A stretch of 42,429 nt of DNA from Candidatus Colenecus caballi. GTDB taxonomy: Bacteria > Bacteroidota > Bacteroidia > Bacteroidales > Bacteroidaceae. The translations under genes and the position numbers were made by a program. The stretch covers positions 1 to 42,429 of the forward strand of contig JAGHSY010000001.1 of assembly GCA_018065615.1 (NCBI GenBank), in the 5' to 3' direction. A model generated the notes under the pieces. That model ran no database searches, was not told the origin of the DNA, and saw only the letters and a program-made list of their open reading frames with translations. Below, one piece after another: positions 27,225 to 37,562 of the stretch (position 1 is the first letter of the stretch; every line of letters begins with the position of its first letter).

Positions 27225-27491
27225 TTATTCCAGAAGGCCTGCCTCGGTCCACTGGTCGGCCAGGGTCTGGGCGTCGCGGGCGGCAGTGGGTTCATCGACC
27301 TCATATTCTGACAGCAGCAGTTCCTTCATGTCCTGGACAGTGAAATCCTTGTCCTGCAGGGCGTTCCACAGAAATGCGGCCGTTGCGTTCATGGAGATGA
27401 GCTTGTTGAAATTCACCTGGCCAATGCCTTCGGGGGTGAGTATGTTCTCACCGCAAATCTGTCTCATTTTGAATCCGTTCCTTATTTTCAT
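27225..27491 (-). CDS. PqqD-family peptide-binding protein
   Basis: The 88-residue protein fits the PqqD/RRE fold: VNFNKLISMNATAAFLWNALQ with a beta-hairpin and winged helices, ending AARDAQTLADQWTEAGLLE. PqqD-type RREs bind the leader of a ribosomal peptide substrate and hand it to a modifying enzyme. Its ATG overlaps the S26-like gene stop (ATGA). No obvious precursor peptide gene is seen next to it, so the substrate could be elsewhere. Confidence 0.82.
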   Translation of the reverse strand: MKIRNGFKMRQICGENILTPEGIGQVNFNKLISMNATAAFLWNALQDKDFTVQDMKELLLSEYEVDEPTAARDAQTLADQWTEAGLLE

Positions 27492-27949
27492 TTCAGTTTG
27501 AGTATTGTTCTTCTATATACAGCCAGCAAAAGACGGCGCACAGGCAGCAGACGGCGCCACAGACGCGCCCTGCGCATGGCCCGCGGTGACCTGCAGTCTT
27601 TCTTTTTTCCAGACGGGGTAACCACGAACAGAATCAGGCCGTGGACATCTTCCAACCTGCATTTTTCAGTACCCCTGATATTCCCGTCGCCCATCAGGAT
27701 GACCTCATTGCCGTTTATTTCAAAAATCCGATGTATCACCCATCGGCCCGGAAGAATCTCCGCAAGGACAATGTCACCCACGGCCAGTTCCCCGGACGGC
27801 TTTTCCATTTCCACGCTGTCCCTGTCACCTGTTATGAAAGGAAGCATGCTGGAGCCGCGCACCTTTAAGGTCACGCGCTGCCCGCCGGCAAGAATCAAAC
27901 TGACCTGGGAGAGCAGAATGTCATTCGGTATGGTCAGAGTCTCCATCAT
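27488..27949 (-). CDS. S24/S26-family peptidase-like protein (Ser-His type)
   Basis: The 153-residue product has the signal-peptidase-type motif GSSMLP with candidate nucleophile Ser34, followed by the domain-II VGDIVLAEI. Where bacterial signal peptidase I has Lys, it has His73 (WVIHRI), as in Sec11/SipW-type enzymes, and Asp88 in LMGDGN. A strongly basic, hydrophobic C-terminus (RRARLWRRLLPVRRLLLAVYRR) may contact membrane. No N-terminal anchor is seen. The start ATGATG at 27949 overlaps the upstream stop. The longer start at 27970 is less likely. It is coupled on both sides to the HPrK-like and PqqD-like genes. Confidence 0.78.
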   Translation of the reverse strand: MMETLTIPNDILLSQVSLILAGGQRVTLKVRGSSMLPFITGDRDSVEMEKPSGELAVGDIVLAEILPGRWVIHRIFEINGNEVILMGDGNIRGTEKCRLEDVHGLILFVVTPSGKKKDCRSPRAMRRARLWRRLLPVRRLLLAVYRRTILKLK

Positions 27950-28821
27950 AGGGCAACTGTACTTGAACACAGACGTGCGGCATCGGCATCGGGAAGGCAG
28001 TCCAGGACATAGAAAGGTACGTTTTGCAGCACTTTGTCAAATGTGGCAGCCATGCCGTCTGCAATTGACTGCACCTGTCTCATGCCTGAGCTCGATGAGA
28101 ACAGGGCCGCATACGAATCCAGCACCGGCAGACGGGCAATGCGGTTCTCCTTGCACTGGCGTATGGCAACGAAGGCTCCCGCCGGGGCCTGTTCGTTACG
28201 GTAGCACGGCGTCTTGCCGCTCCAGGGGGTACCAAAAACCACAATCTGTCCGTCAGGCATGACACGAAGCACCGGATTGTCATCGTTCAGCAGATGGCAG
28301 CCCGGTATGTTCTCAAGCCACATGCGGCTGTGAGTGCTCTTGCCGGTTCCGCTGCGGCCAAGAAAAAGGTACGCCTTACCGTCCTTCACCGTCACGGAGG
28401 AATGCAGTTCCAGCGTGTCAAGCGTTGCCGTGCGCATGGCAAACATCAGCATCAGGGCGTTGTCAGCCGGAAAACGGCCGCCCAGGTCCGGGTCCCATGC
28501 CTGCAGCTGTCCTTCACTGAAATCCTGAGTTGTCCACAGTTTGTATGACTCTTTTGAAACGGCGGTGGGGAACATGTCAAACAGCCATCCGCCCGCCAGA
28601 CGGTAAATGTCAATTCTGGGCTCGTCATCCTGCATGGGTGCAACGGCCATGAAGACAGTGCTTTCACCCTTTGGAAGAGACGGAACCACCTTCAGGGAAA
28701 ACAGCGGGCTGTCACACGGGGCTGTTCTGAACGGAACATAATTGTCCATTCTTTTCCAGACATCGGCATTATCGGCCTCAAAACTGAACGTGTGGCCGGC
28801 CACAAGAAAGCACTGTTTCAT
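27946..28821 (-). CDS. HPr kinase-like P-loop protein
   Basis: The 291-residue product has a Walker A GRSGTGKSTH (155-164). A later LLNDDNPVLRV contains the acidic pair expected at the Walker B position of HPr(Ser) kinase-like and PEPCK-like proteins. The first ~140 residues are a beta-rich domain. Such kinase-like proteins recur beside PqqD in Bacteroidetes peptide-modification cassettes, and the phosphorylated target is unknown. It is the first gene of the three-gene cassette and has a TAATTTTG box at 28844-28851. Confidence 0.72.
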   Translation of the reverse strand: MKQCFLVAGHTFSFEADNADVWKRMDNYVPFRTAPCDSPLFSLKVVPSLPKGESTVFMAVAPMQDDEPRIDIYRLAGGWLFDMFPTAVSKESYKLWTTQDFSEGQLQAWDPDLGGRFPADNALMLMFAMRTATLDTLELHSSVTVKDGKAYLFLGRSGTGKSTHSRMWLENIPGCHLLNDDNPVLRVMPDGQIVVFGTPWSGKTPCYRNEQAPAGAFVAIRQCKENRIARLPVLDSYAALFSSSSGMRQVQSIADGMAATFDKVLQNVPFYVLDCLPDADAARLCSSTVAL

Positions 28822-28843
28822 TCCCCCTGTCTCATTTTTACTG

Positions 28844-28851
28844 CAAAATTA
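28844..28851 (-). promoter_or_regulatory. -7 box of the HPrK-like/S26/PqqD operon
   Basis: On the minus strand TAATTTTG matches TAnnTTTG and ends 22 bases before the ATG at 28821. No clean -33 match. Confidence 0.45.
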
Positions 28852-28885
28852 TCAAAATAAGGCAAATATTCACTACGTTTATGAC

Positions 28886-31468
28886 GTGAAACGTATTGCC
28901 ATTCTTCTAGCCGCCATTCTCTGGCTGCCACTGAACCGTCTCAAGGCCGATGTACCACCTGCATCGGACAGGGCGGTGGACCAGCTCATGCGCTTTTCCG
29001 GCAACATACACCAGTTCAATGACATTTTCCCGCAGGAGAAAGTGTATCTGGAATTTGACAATTCAGCTTATTTCCAGGGTGAGACAATCTGGTTCAAGGC
29101 ATTCGTCACACACGCCACCACACTTAAAAGAGCCCCCAGCAAAGTGCTCTACGTGGATTTGCTGTCACCCGGCGGGATCATTGTCAAACAGCTCAAGCTT
29201 AAAGTAGTAGCCGGACAGTGTGACGGTGCGTTCTCACTCATGGACGCATCGACATCACAGGCACGCGGCAAACGCGGCGTACTGAGCTATCCCAGCGGCT
29301 TCTATGAAATAAGGGCCTACACGCAGAACATGCTGGATTTCAGTCCTGCCGCCATGTTCTCACGCGTTTTCCCAGTTTATGCGCAACCCAAGAAATTCGG
29401 TGACTATGACAATTCAACCGTAATAGAAGAGAAGAATCCTGAAACGCAGCCGCAGCGTGATGACAGTGACGAAAAGACGCGCAGCATCAATGTCCAGTTC
29501 TTCACCGAGGGCGGCACACCGGTTGAAGGACTGCCCTGCAACATGGCATTCAAGGCTACCGGCAATGAAGGAGCTGGTCTGGAAGGGCATGTCCAATTAA
29601 GGAACAGGCCCGTAGAATACGCAACAGTCCATGACGGCATGGGGTCGTTCCCCTACACCCCCGGCATTGACGCCTCATCGGTCACATTCACGGACAACCT
29701 GGGCAATGAGCGGCGCTTCAATCTGCCCAAAAGCGCAAAAAGCGGCTACTCCATGATAGTGCAGAGCAATTCGGACTCTCTGCTCCAGGCCATTGTCTAT
29801 CACACCGCAGACCGCACAGAATATGAACTTGCCGTATCGGTCTCATGCCGCGGAGAACTTATCCATTTTGAAAAGGCCATGGTCACCGACAGCATCAGGC
29901 TCAACATAAGGACACAGGACTGGCCCATTGGCGTATGCCGCATTACTCTGTACAACCGCAAGGGTGAAATCCTGACGTCACGCAGCCTGTTCCACGGCAA
30001 CAGCAGATACAAGGCACCCACCATAACGCTGACCACAGACAGCCTTACGCGGCAGGCATTCGGCAGGGAAGTGCTGGGGCTCAGGCTCACCGACCGCGAC
30101 GGCAACCCCATACGAGACCGTTTCTGTCTGACAGTGCGTGACGCGACCGACTACGGCACCGGACTTGAAGAGAACCTGCAGACCAACCTTCTGCTGTCAT
30201 CGGACCTGAAGGGCTACATACGCAATCCGGACTGGTATCTCGAGTCCGATGATTCCCTGCACCGCCGTGCTCTGGACCTGCTTACACTGGTCCAGGGATG
30301 GGAGCGCTACGAATGGAAATACATTACAGGGCAGACCGATTTCAGGGAGCGCCACCGCATGGAAGACAGTCTGACACTGAACGGATGGGTGCTATCATAC
30401 GCCAAACGCACCCCTGTCAGCAATGTCGATGTGCTGGCATCGGTCGTGCCGTCAGAGAAGGCCCGGTTCGAACAGTTCGAATACCGCACTGACACCACCG
30501 GCTATTTCGGCTTCAACCTGAGTGATTTTTACGGTACCGCCACCATGACCGTGAACCTTATGACATACAGGCGCAGCGGCAAGGCCAAGTTCGAAAAGAG
30601 CACCCGGCTCAAGCTGGAACGTTCGGAAAGCCCGCAGCCCAGAATCATAGAAATGCAGGAAAAGGACCTGAATGAGCACAACTGGAAAAGATATGACCCC
30701 AAGGCCATGAACGAGACCAGGGACGACGGACTGCCAACCGTGATAAATGAGGACCTTGGCATTGTGCTCGATGACGTTGACATCAATGCCGAACGCCAGT
30801 ATGTGGACTACGACACCTTTACTGCCTGGGACGCCGCCCAGGATGCCGAAATGGAACTTGACATGGGCGAATACACGACAGACATCAGGGGCTATTTTCT
30901 GGAAAAGGGAATAAAGTTTGACATCTACCCGCCCATTTTCTATGTCCATAACCGTGAAAAGGTCATGGACAAGAAGCCTTTTGACGACCCGTGGTCCATT
31001 GACATGATTGACGTCAAGAGCATCCTGGTGTATGATGACGGCATGTACCGCAAGCACATAAACCAGCTGGCCCCGCTGCTTGACGAATATCACCGCAAGC
31101 ACATTGACATGGACTATTTCATCGAACTTGAACAGGATTTCCGCAAATACCGCCTTGTTGATATCCAGGTCAAGGAAGACTGGGAACTGGAATCATACAA
31201 GGACATACGCAACCTGAGCAAGAGGACCACGACCGTGACCGGTTTCTCCGAGCCTGTGGAATACTATTCGCCCCAGTATCCTGAAGGGCCGGCCTACGGT
31301 GACGTCGACGTGCGCCGCACCATATACTGGAACCCGAATGTCAGGACCGATGCCGACGGAAATGCAAAAGTCACCTTCTACAACAACAGCTACTCCAGCA
31401 GATACATAATAAAGGGTGCCGGAATAACAGCATCGGGCACCCCTTACGTATTGGATGAGGAATGGTGA
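28886..31468 (+). CDS. Large MG2/macroglobulin-type envelope protein (TonB-plug-associated family)
   Basis: The ~860-residue protein begins with a signal-like N-terminus from a GTG at 28886 (VKRIAILLAAILWLPLNRLKA). An ATG-start frame 48 codons longer (28742) would run through the divergent promoter. The body starts with an MG2-type domain (PQEKVYLEFDNSAYFQGETIWFKAFVT, shown here in part: QEKVYLEFDNSAYFQGETIW). Domains of similar beta fold follow, then a segment like a TonB plug (VDYDTFTAWDAAQ). It ends with RTDADGNAKVTFYNNSYSS. Such proteins occur in Bacteroidetes outer membranes, and the role is unknown. It is divergent from the HPrK-like operon and converges with the AspT-type gene without a gap. 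Confidence 0.7.
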   Translation: MKRIAILLAAILWLPLNRLKADVPPASDRAVDQLMRFSGNIHQFNDIFPQEKVYLEFDNSAYFQGETIWFKAFVTHATTLKRAPSKVLYVDLLSPGGIIVKQLKLKVVAGQCDGAFSLMDASTSQARGKRGVLSYPSGFYEIRAYTQNMLDFSPAAMFSRVFPVYAQPKKFGDYDNSTVIEEKNPETQPQRDDSDEKTRSINVQFFTEGGTPVEGLPCNMAFKATGNEGAGLEGHVQLRNRPVEYATVHDGMGSFPYTPGIDASSVTFTDNLGNERRFNLPKSAKSGYSMIVQSNSDSLLQAIVYHTADRTEYELAVSVSCRGELIHFEKAMVTDSIRLNIRTQDWPIGVCRITLYNRKGEILTSRSLFHGNSRYKAPTITLTTDSLTRQAFGREVLGLRLTDRDGNPIRDRFCLTVRDATDYGTGLEENLQTNLLLSSDLKGYIRNPDWYLESDDSLHRRALDLLTLVQGWERYEWKYITGQTDFRERHRMEDSLTLNGWVLSYAKRTPVSNVDVLASVVPSEKARFEQFEYRTDTTGYFGFNLSDFYGTATMTVNLMTYRRSGKAKFEKSTRLKLERSESPQPRIIEMQEKDLNEHNWKRYDPKAMNETRDDGLPTVINEDLGIVLDDVDINAERQYVDYDTFTAWDAAQDAEMELDMGEYTTDIRGYFLEKGIKFDIYPPIFYVHNREKVMDKKPFDDPWSIDMIDVKSILVYDDGMYRKHINQLAPLLDEYHRKHIDMDYFIELEQDFRKYRLVDIQVKEDWELESYKDIRNLSKRTTTVTGFSEPVEYYSPQYPEGPAYGDVDVRRTIYWNPNVRTDADGNAKVTFYNNSYSSRYIIKGAGITASGTPYVLDEEW

Positions 31469-33160
31469 TCAGAACATGTTGCAGCCTATCAGCACCATGA
31501 GCTGCGCAGTCAGAATCCTAAGGAACATTGTAAGCGGATAGACGGTCGAATATGCTACAGCCGGAGCGTCATGCTCTGTCTGGCTGTTGGCAAAGGCAAG
31601 GGCCGGCGGATTGGTGCTTGCGCCTGCCACAAGTCCGATTATGCTGTAGTAGTTCATGCCGTACTTCTTCCGGGCAACAAGAGCTACGATGAAAACCGGA
31701 ATTACAGTTATGAGAAGGCCGGCAAGCATGAATATCAGTCCGTCACCCGATGTCACCGTCGTGACAAAATTCGCGCCCGATTTAATGCCTACACTTGCCA
31801 GGAACAGGGCTATGCCCACCTCACGCAGCATCATGTTGGCGCTGGCCTTGGTGTAGGTCACCAGTCCCATTTTGTATCCGAAACGGCTAATCAGGATGGC
31901 CACCACAAGCGGACCGCCGGCAAGACCCAGCTTCATGGGTGTGGGAATGCCCGGCAATGCTATCGGTATGCTTCCAAACAGTACACCCACCATTATACCT
32001 ATAAACAGAGTGGCAATGTTGGGCGTATCCAGACGTTTCAGCTCATTGCCCACACGTGCGGCAATTGCGGCCACATTGTCCTTGCGTCCAACGACCGTCA
32101 GGCGGTCACCCACCTGCAGGACAAGGCTGGCCGATGCAAACAGTTCCGTGCCGGAACGTACTACGCGGGTAATTGTAACGTCATAGATGCTGCCCAGATG
32201 CAGCTGTCCAAGCGTCTTTCCGTTCAGTTTGTCCTTGGTAATGACTATACGGCGTGACACCAGCGGCTCCGATCCCTGGACATTGTCCCACTCAACGTCA
32301 ACAGTACTGCCCAAGATGGCCAGAATGGCCTCGGCGTCATCTTCAGAACTCACCACGCACATCTGGTCGCCCAGATTGACGACAGTATCCCTGTGCGGAG
32401 TAATGACCTGCCCATTCTGCAACAGCCTTGAGCAGATGAATTCACGGTTCATGATGCGTCTCAGCTCCACTACAGTCTTGCCTGCCAGACGTTCGTTCTG
32501 CATTTCAATGTACTGGCGGCACGGCTTTACGCTGGTGTCCTCCTGCTCGGCCTTGGACAGCTGTTCGTTCTCCACATCGTCTCTGACCTTACATATTGCC
32601 TTTACAATCATCGGAACCAGGATGACGCCCAACACTGCCAGCGGATATGCGCAGGCATAACCTGTAGCAATGTCAACCGTAGTATTCCCCATCTGGCGCA
32701 GGGCCTCTTCGGCCGCACCCAGGCCGGGAGTGTTGGTCACGGCACCGCTCAGAACGCCGACCAGCATTGCAAATCCGTCTGCATCGGACCTGTCAAAAAG
32801 CAGGAAATACACTCCCACTGCCACTGCAATGTTGAGAACTATCATGAGTACGGCCAGACGGTTCATTTTCATTCCGCCCTTTCTGAACGATGTGAAGAAC
32901 GACGGGCCGACCTGAAGTCCCAGACTGTACACGAAAAGTATCAGTCCGAAGTCCTGGACAAAATTCAGGGTCTTGATGTTTCCTGTAAATCCGAAATGTC
33001 CAACTACAATTCCGGTGAACAGGATGAAGGCCACGCCAAGTGACACTCCGCGCACTTTCAGCTTGCCCAGGAATACCCCGACGGCTATCACAAAAGAATA
33101 TAGAAGAAGAATGTGTGCTACTGACTCTGTGTCAAAAAGAAGTGTTTTAAGCCGATCCAT
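31469..33160 (-). CDS. AspT/YidE-family transporter with central RCK_C domains
   Basis: The 563-residue protein has two blocks of about five to six membrane segments. A central cytoplasmic region (about 210-380) separates them and contains two TrkA-C/RCK_C domains (LQNGQVITPHRDTVVNLGDQ, ELFASASLVLQVGDRLTVVG). Both membrane blocks carry the family signature (TNTPGLGAAEEAL and ASTNPPALAFANSQ). AspT exchanges aspartate for alanine, and the YidE branch is poorly characterised, so the substrate is unknown. The stop abuts the end of the MG2 gene. Confidence 0.85.
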   Translation of the reverse strand: MDRLKTLLFDTESVAHILLLYSFVIAVGVFLGKLKVRGVSLGVAFILFTGIVVGHFGFTGNIKTLNFVQDFGLILFVYSLGLQVGPSFFTSFRKGGMKMNRLAVLMIVLNIAVAVGVYFLLFDRSDADGFAMLVGVLSGAVTNTPGLGAAEEALRQMGNTTVDIATGYACAYPLAVLGVILVPMIVKAICKVRDDVENEQLSKAEQEDTSVKPCRQYIEMQNERLAGKTVVELRRIMNREFICSRLLQNGQVITPHRDTVVNLGDQMCVVSSEDDAEAILAILGSTVDVEWDNVQGSEPLVSRRIVITKDKLNGKTLGQLHLGSIYDVTITRVVRSGTELFASASLVLQVGDRLTVVGRKDNVAAIAARVGNELKRLDTPNIATLFIGIMVGVLFGSIPIALPGIPTPMKLGLAGGPLVVAILISRFGYKMGLVTYTKASANMMLREVGIALFLASVGIKSGANFVTTVTSGDGLIFMLAGLLITVIPVFIVALVARKKYGMNYYSIIGLVAGASTNPPALAFANSQTEHDAPAVAYSTVYPLTMFLRILTAQLMVLIGCNMF

Positions 33161-33181
33161 TGAAATTCAATAATTTATTAG

Positions 33182-33189
33182 CAAAAATA
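33182..33189 (-). promoter_or_regulatory. -7 box of the AspT/YidE-type gene
   Basis: On the minus strand TATTTTTG matches TAnnTTTG and lies 21 bases before the ATG at 33160, with a TTTG about 22 bases further upstream. Confidence 0.5.
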
Positions 33190-33319
33190 ATGCGTTTTCC
33201 GATTTCGGCCGCAAAGGTACGGACTTTTTGGCCTCATTGTCATCGGACTTAATCTTATAAATACTTAAAAACCGATTTTTATTCGCAAAATATAAATAGG
33301 AATAGTCAATCTTATTGCG

Positions 33320-33327
33320 TAACTTTG
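33320..33327 (+). promoter_or_regulatory. -7 box of mutA-mutB
   Basis: TAACTTTG matches TAnnTTTG, 65 bases before the mutA ATG. The leader shows no cobalamin-riboswitch-like features that I can recognise, although mutB needs the cofactor. Confidence 0.5.
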
Positions 33328-33392
33328 CGTGTCTTTCACAAAAGTGAGGATTTTAAGGGAGAATTATCCTATCAAACAAGTTATATTTCATT

Positions 33393-35264
33393 ATGGCAAA
33401 CAACAAAGAAAAACTCTTTTCAGAGTTCCCGCCGGTATCCACAGAAGAGTGGATGGCCAAGATCACTGAAGATCTGAAAGGCGCGGATTTCGAAAAGAAA
33501 CTCGTTTGGAGAACAAACGAAGGATTCAAGGTACAGCCGTTCTACCGTCAGGAGAACCTTGCAGGTCTTGACACTGACACCAAGCCCGGCGAATTTCCTT
33601 ACAGGCGCGGAACCAAGGCTGACAACAGCTGGTTCGTACGCCAGACAGTAAGCACCAAAGACATCAAGGCCGCCAACGCAAAGGCTCTTGACATTCTGGG
33701 CAAAGGTGTGGATTCACTGAATTTCTGCTGCTGCGGCAGACTGATTGAAGGCGCTGATCTGGAAGCTCTGCTGGAAGGCATCTGCGCAGAATGTGTGGAA
33801 CTGAACTTCGGCACCGCTCCCGCCCTTGCTGTAAAGCAGGCCGAAGCCATTGTCGCCTACCTTACAAAGAAGGGCTATGACCTGAGCAAGGTACGCGGTT
33901 CAATATCATACGATCCCATGGCCTTCATGATGAAGCAGGGCATTGCATGTGACCTGGCCGATGCCAAGAAACTGCTTGAAGTCCTTCTTCCCCTCAAGAA
34001 GTTCCGCTGCTTCACCGCAGGTGCAGGTCTGCTGGCCGATTCAGGCGCATACTGCTACCAGGAACTGGGTTACGCACTTGCATGGGGTAACGAATACATG
34101 CGTTCTCTGACAGAAGCCGGTGCACGTTCCGAATGCGTTGCCAAGAAGATCCAGTTCAACCTGAGCATCAGCAGCAACTACTTCATGGAAATTGCAAAGT
34201 TCCGTGCAGCCCGCATGCTGTGGGCCAAGATTGTTGAAGCATACAAGCCCGAATGCCACTGCCAGGACAAGCCCGAAGACGGAATCTGCCGCTGCGCATG
34301 CAAGATGGTCATCAACGCCACCACATCAAAGTACAACCAGACAGTGTTTGACCCGTATGTAAACCTTCTGCGTTCACAGACCGAGTCAATGAGTGCCGCC
34401 CTTGCAGGTGTCAACTCAATCACAGTCACCCCGTTTGACGCCGCCTACCAGTGCCCGGATGATTTCTCCGAGCGTCTGGCCCGCAACCAGCAGCTGCTGC
34501 TCAAGGAAGAGTCACACCTTGACAAGGTCGTTGACCCCGCCGGCGGTTCATACTACATTGAGAATCTTACCGAGGCCCTTGCCCAGCAGGCATGGAACCT
34601 GTTCCTCAGCATTGAGGATGAAGGCGGCATGATGGCTCTCGTAAAGGCCGGAAAGGTTCAGGAAGCCATCAACGCCACCAACGCCGCACGTCATGAGAAC
34701 GCTGCAAAGCGCAAGGAAGGTCTGCTTGGCACCAACCAGTTCCCCAACATCAAGGAAATGTCCGAAGGCCGCGCACCCAAGTGCTGCTGCTGTAAGGCTG
34801 AAGGTGAAAAGACCGTCGCCACACTTGACGGCGCACGTCTGGCTTCACAGTTTGAAGAGCTCCGTCTTGCCACAGAAGCAAGCGGCAAGCGTCCAAAAGT
34901 ATTCATGCTCACCATCGGCAACCTTGCCATGCGTCAGGCCCGCGCCCAGTTCTCAGGCAACTTCTTCGGTTGCGCAGGTTATGAGATCCAGGACAACCTG
35001 GGCTTCAAGACCGTTGAGGAAGGTGCAGAAGCCGCTAAGAAGGCCAAGGCCGATATCGTGGTACTGTGCTCAAGCGATGACGAATATGCAGAATTCGGCC
35101 CCGCAGCATTCAAGGCTGTAGCTGGCAGTGCAATATTCGTGATTGCCGGTGCTCCCGCATGCATGGAAGACCTCAAGGCCGCCGGCATCGAGAACTATGT
35201 ACACGTACGTTGCAACGTACTTGAGACTCTGAAAGATTTCAATAACAAGCTTGGCATCAAATAA
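33393..35264 (+). CDS. mutA: Methylmalonyl-CoA mutase small (beta) subunit, with Cys-rich insertions
   Basis: MutA pairs with MutB to interconvert succinyl-CoA and methylmalonyl-CoA, the route by which gut Bacteroidales make propionate. The 623-residue product has the TIM-barrel part (for example [34 protein letters not shown]) and a degenerate C-terminal cobalamin-binding-like domain without the DxHxxG motif, as expected for the non-catalytic subunit. Unusual features are Cys clusters at 112-114 (CCC), 288-303 ([19 protein letters not shown]) and 464-467 (CCCC). They sit at positions where I would expect few Cys. It is followed 2 bases later by mutB. Confidence 0.93.
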   Translation: MANNKEKLFSEFPPVSTEEWMAKITEDLKGADFEKKLVWRTNEGFKVQPFYRQENLAGLDTDTKPGEFPYRRGTKADNSWFVRQTVSTKDIKAANAKALDILGKGVDSLNFCCCGRLIEGADLEALLEGICAECVELNFGTAPALAVKQAEAIVAYLTKKGYDLSKVRGSISYDPMAFMMKQGIACDLADAKKLLEVLLPLKKFRCFTAGAGLLADSGAYCYQELGYALAWGNEYMRSLTEAGARSECVAKKIQFNLSISSNYFMEIAKFRAARMLWAKIVEAYKPECHCQDKPEDGICRCACKMVINATTSKYNQTVFDPYVNLLRSQTESMSAALAGVNSITVTPFDAAYQCPDDFSERLARNQQLLLKEESHLDKVVDPAGGSYYIENLTEALAQQAWNLFLSIEDEGGMMALVKAGKVQEAINATNAARHENAAKRKEGLLGTNQFPNIKEMSEGRAPKCCCCKAEGEKTVATLDGARLASQFEELRLATEASGKRPKVFMLTIGNLAMRQARAQFSGNFFGCAGYEIQDNLGFKTVEEGAEAAKKAKADIVVLCSSDDEYAEFGPAAFKAVAGSAIFVIAGAPACMEDLKAAGIENYVHVRCNVLETLKDFNNKLGIK

Positions 35265-35266
35265 TC

Positions 35267-37411
35267 ATGAAACCGGATTTTAAGAACATCGACATCAAGG
35301 CTGCCGCTCCCAAGGAGGAACTTTGCAGCTGCAAGACCACAGGTAACGCTGATGAAATCTGGAAGACTCCTGAACAGATCGAAGTCAAGCCTGTCTATAC
35401 TAAGGAAGACCTTGAAGGCATGGAGCACCTGAACTACGCTGCAGGTATTGCCCCCAACCTTCGTGGCCCATACTCCACAATGTATGTAATGCGTCCCTGG
35501 ACAATCCGCCAGTATGCCGGATTCTCAACCGCCGAGGAATCAAACGCATTCTACCGCCGCAACCTTGCTGCAGGCCAGAAAGGTCTGTCAGTTGCATTTG
35601 ACCTTGCCACCCACCGCGGCTATGACGCTGATCACGAACGCGTTGTAGGTGACGTAGGTAAGGCCGGCGTATCAATCTGCTCAGTAGAGGACATGAAGGT
35701 CCTGTTCAACGGAATTCCTTTGAACAAGATGTCTGTCTCAATGACAATGAACGGTGCCGTTCTGCCTATCCTGGCATTCTACATCGTATCAGGTCTGGAA
35801 CAGGGCGCAAAGCTTGAGGAAATGCAGGGTACCATCCAGAACGATATCCTTAAGGAGTTCATGGTACGCAACACCTACATCTATCCTCCAAAGTTCTCGA
35901 TGAAGATCATTGCCGACATCTTCGAGTACACATCAAAGAACATGCCCAAGTTCAATTCGATATCAATCTCAGGTTACCACATGCAGGAAGCAGGTGCCAC
36001 CGCTGACATCGAACTTGCATACACACTGGCTGACGGTATGGAATATCTGCGCGCAGGTATCAACGCCGGCATGGACATTGACACATTCGCTCCGCGTCTG
36101 TCATTCTTCTGGGCTATAGGTACCAACCACCTTATGGAAATAGCCAAGATGCGTGCAGCACGTCTGCTGTGGGCCAAGATCACCAAGAGCCTTGGTGCCA
36201 AGAACCCCAAGTCAATGGCTCTGCGTACACACTGCCAGACTTCAGGCTGGTCACTCACCGAGCAGGATCCTTTCAACAACGTAGGCCGTACCTGCATTGA
36301 GGCTATGGCAGCCGCTCTGGGCCACACCCAGTCACTGCACACCAACGCCCTTGACGAAGCCATCGCTCTGCCTACCGACTTCTCAGCACGTATTGCACGT
36401 AACACCCAGATTTATATCCAGGAAGAGACCAACGTATGCCGTGAGGTTGACCCATGGGCAGGTTCATACTACATTGAATCACTGACCAATGAGATTGCCC
36501 ACAAGGCATGGGAGCACATCCAGGAAATCGAAAAGCTGGGCGGTATGGCCAAGGCTATCGAAACCGGTCTGCCCAAGATGCGTATCGAGGAAGCCGCTGC
36601 CCGTACACAGGCCCGTATTGACTCAGGCATCCAGACAATTGTCGGCACCAACAAGTACCGCCTTGACCATGAGGATCCCATCGATATCCTTGAAGTGGAC
36701 AACACCGCCGTACGCAACCAGCAGATTGAGCGTCTCAAGGCTCTGCGCGCCGGCCGCAACGAGGCCGATGTACAGAAGGCTCTGGATGCCATCACCAAGT
36801 GCGTTGAGACAGGTGAAGGCAACCTCCTTGAACTTGCTGTTGAAGCAGCCAAGGTACGTGCATCACTGGGTGAGATTTCCTACGCTTGTGAAAAGGTCGT
36901 AGGCCGTTACAAAGCAGTCATCAGAACAATTTCAGGCGTGTATTCATCAGAATCAAAGAAGGATGCGGACTTTGAGAAAGCCTGCGCCCTTACAGCAGAG
37001 TTCGCAAAGAAGGAGGGCCGTCAGCCCCGTATCATGATAGCAAAGATGGGCCAGGACGGTCACGACCGTGGCGCCAAGGTAGTTGCTACCGGTTACGCAG
37101 ACTGCGGTTTCGACGTTGACATGGGTCCGCTGTTCCAGACACCGGCCGAATCGGCCCGTCAGGCAGTTGAGAACGATGTCCACGTTCTTGGCGTATCTTC
37201 ACTGGCAGCCGGTCACAAGACTTTGGTTCCCCAGGTGATTGAAGAGCTCAAGAAACTGGGCCGTGAGGACATCATGGTCATTGTAGGCGGTGTCATCCCC
37301 GCTCAGGACTATGACTTCCTGTACAAGGCCGGTGCAGCAGCCATCTTCGGCCCCGGCACCAGCGTTGCCAAGGCAGCATGCCAGATCATGGATCTGCTCC
37401 TGGCTGAATAA
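35267..37411 (+). CDS. mutB: Methylmalonyl-CoA mutase large (alpha) subunit
   Basis: The 714-residue catalytic subunit has an acyl-CoA-binding TIM barrel ([32 protein letters not shown]) and a C-terminal adenosylcobalamin domain with [11 protein letters not shown], whose His ligates cobalt, followed by [14 protein letters not shown] and a late GGVIPAQD. All catalytic motifs appear intact. The ATG lies 2 bases after the mutA stop, so the subunits are made from one transcript, and a strong terminator follows. Confidence 0.97.
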   Translation: MKPDFKNIDIKAAAPKEELCSCKTTGNADEIWKTPEQIEVKPVYTKEDLEGMEHLNYAAGIAPNLRGPYSTMYVMRPWTIRQYAGFSTAEESNAFYRRNLAAGQKGLSVAFDLATHRGYDADHERVVGDVGKAGVSICSVEDMKVLFNGIPLNKMSVSMTMNGAVLPILAFYIVSGLEQGAKLEEMQGTIQNDILKEFMVRNTYIYPPKFSMKIIADIFEYTSKNMPKFNSISISGYHMQEAGATADIELAYTLADGMEYLRAGINAGMDIDTFAPRLSFFWAIGTNHLMEIAKMRAARLLWAKITKSLGAKNPKSMALRTHCQTSGWSLTEQDPFNNVGRTCIEAMAAALGHTQSLHTNALDEAIALPTDFSARIARNTQIYIQEETNVCREVDPWAGSYYIESLTNEIAHKAWEHIQEIEKLGGMAKAIETGLPKMRIEEAAARTQARIDSGIQTIVGTNKYRLDHEDPIDILEVDNTAVRNQQIERLKALRAGRNEADVQKALDAITKCVETGEGNLLELAVEAAKVRASLGEISYACEKVVGRYKAVIRTISGVYSSESKKDADFEKACALTAEFAKKEGRQPRIMIAKMGQDGHDRGAKVVATGYADCGFDVDMGPLFQTPAESARQAVENDVHVLGVSSLAAGHKTLVPQVIEELKKLGREDIMVIVGGVIPAQDYDFLYKAGAAAIFGPGTSVAKAACQIMDLLLAE

Positions 37412-37431
37412 CCTGTCAGGACCTCTGAACA

Positions 37432-37472
37432 AATACAAGCTGGCCGATTTTTCTGCCAGCTTGTATTATTTT
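37432..37472 (+). terminator. Intrinsic terminator of mutA-mutB
   Basis: A perfect 13-bp stem (AATACAAGCTGGC, 37432-37444, with its complement 37455-37467) surrounds a 10-base loop and is followed by ATTTTTATATATT, an imperfect U-tract. Confidence 0.88.
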
Positions 37473-37562
37473 TATATATTTGTCATCGGTAAGCCATGAA
37501 ATCACAATCTGATGCAATGGTATTCCATGATTTATTAACCATTAAACACTTTTAATCTGATT

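Noticed and set aside
33161..33392. Possible cobalamin riboswitch upstream of mutA
   Set aside because: I looked for the characteristic conserved core and saw none; only a TAACTTTG promoter box and an ordinary leader.
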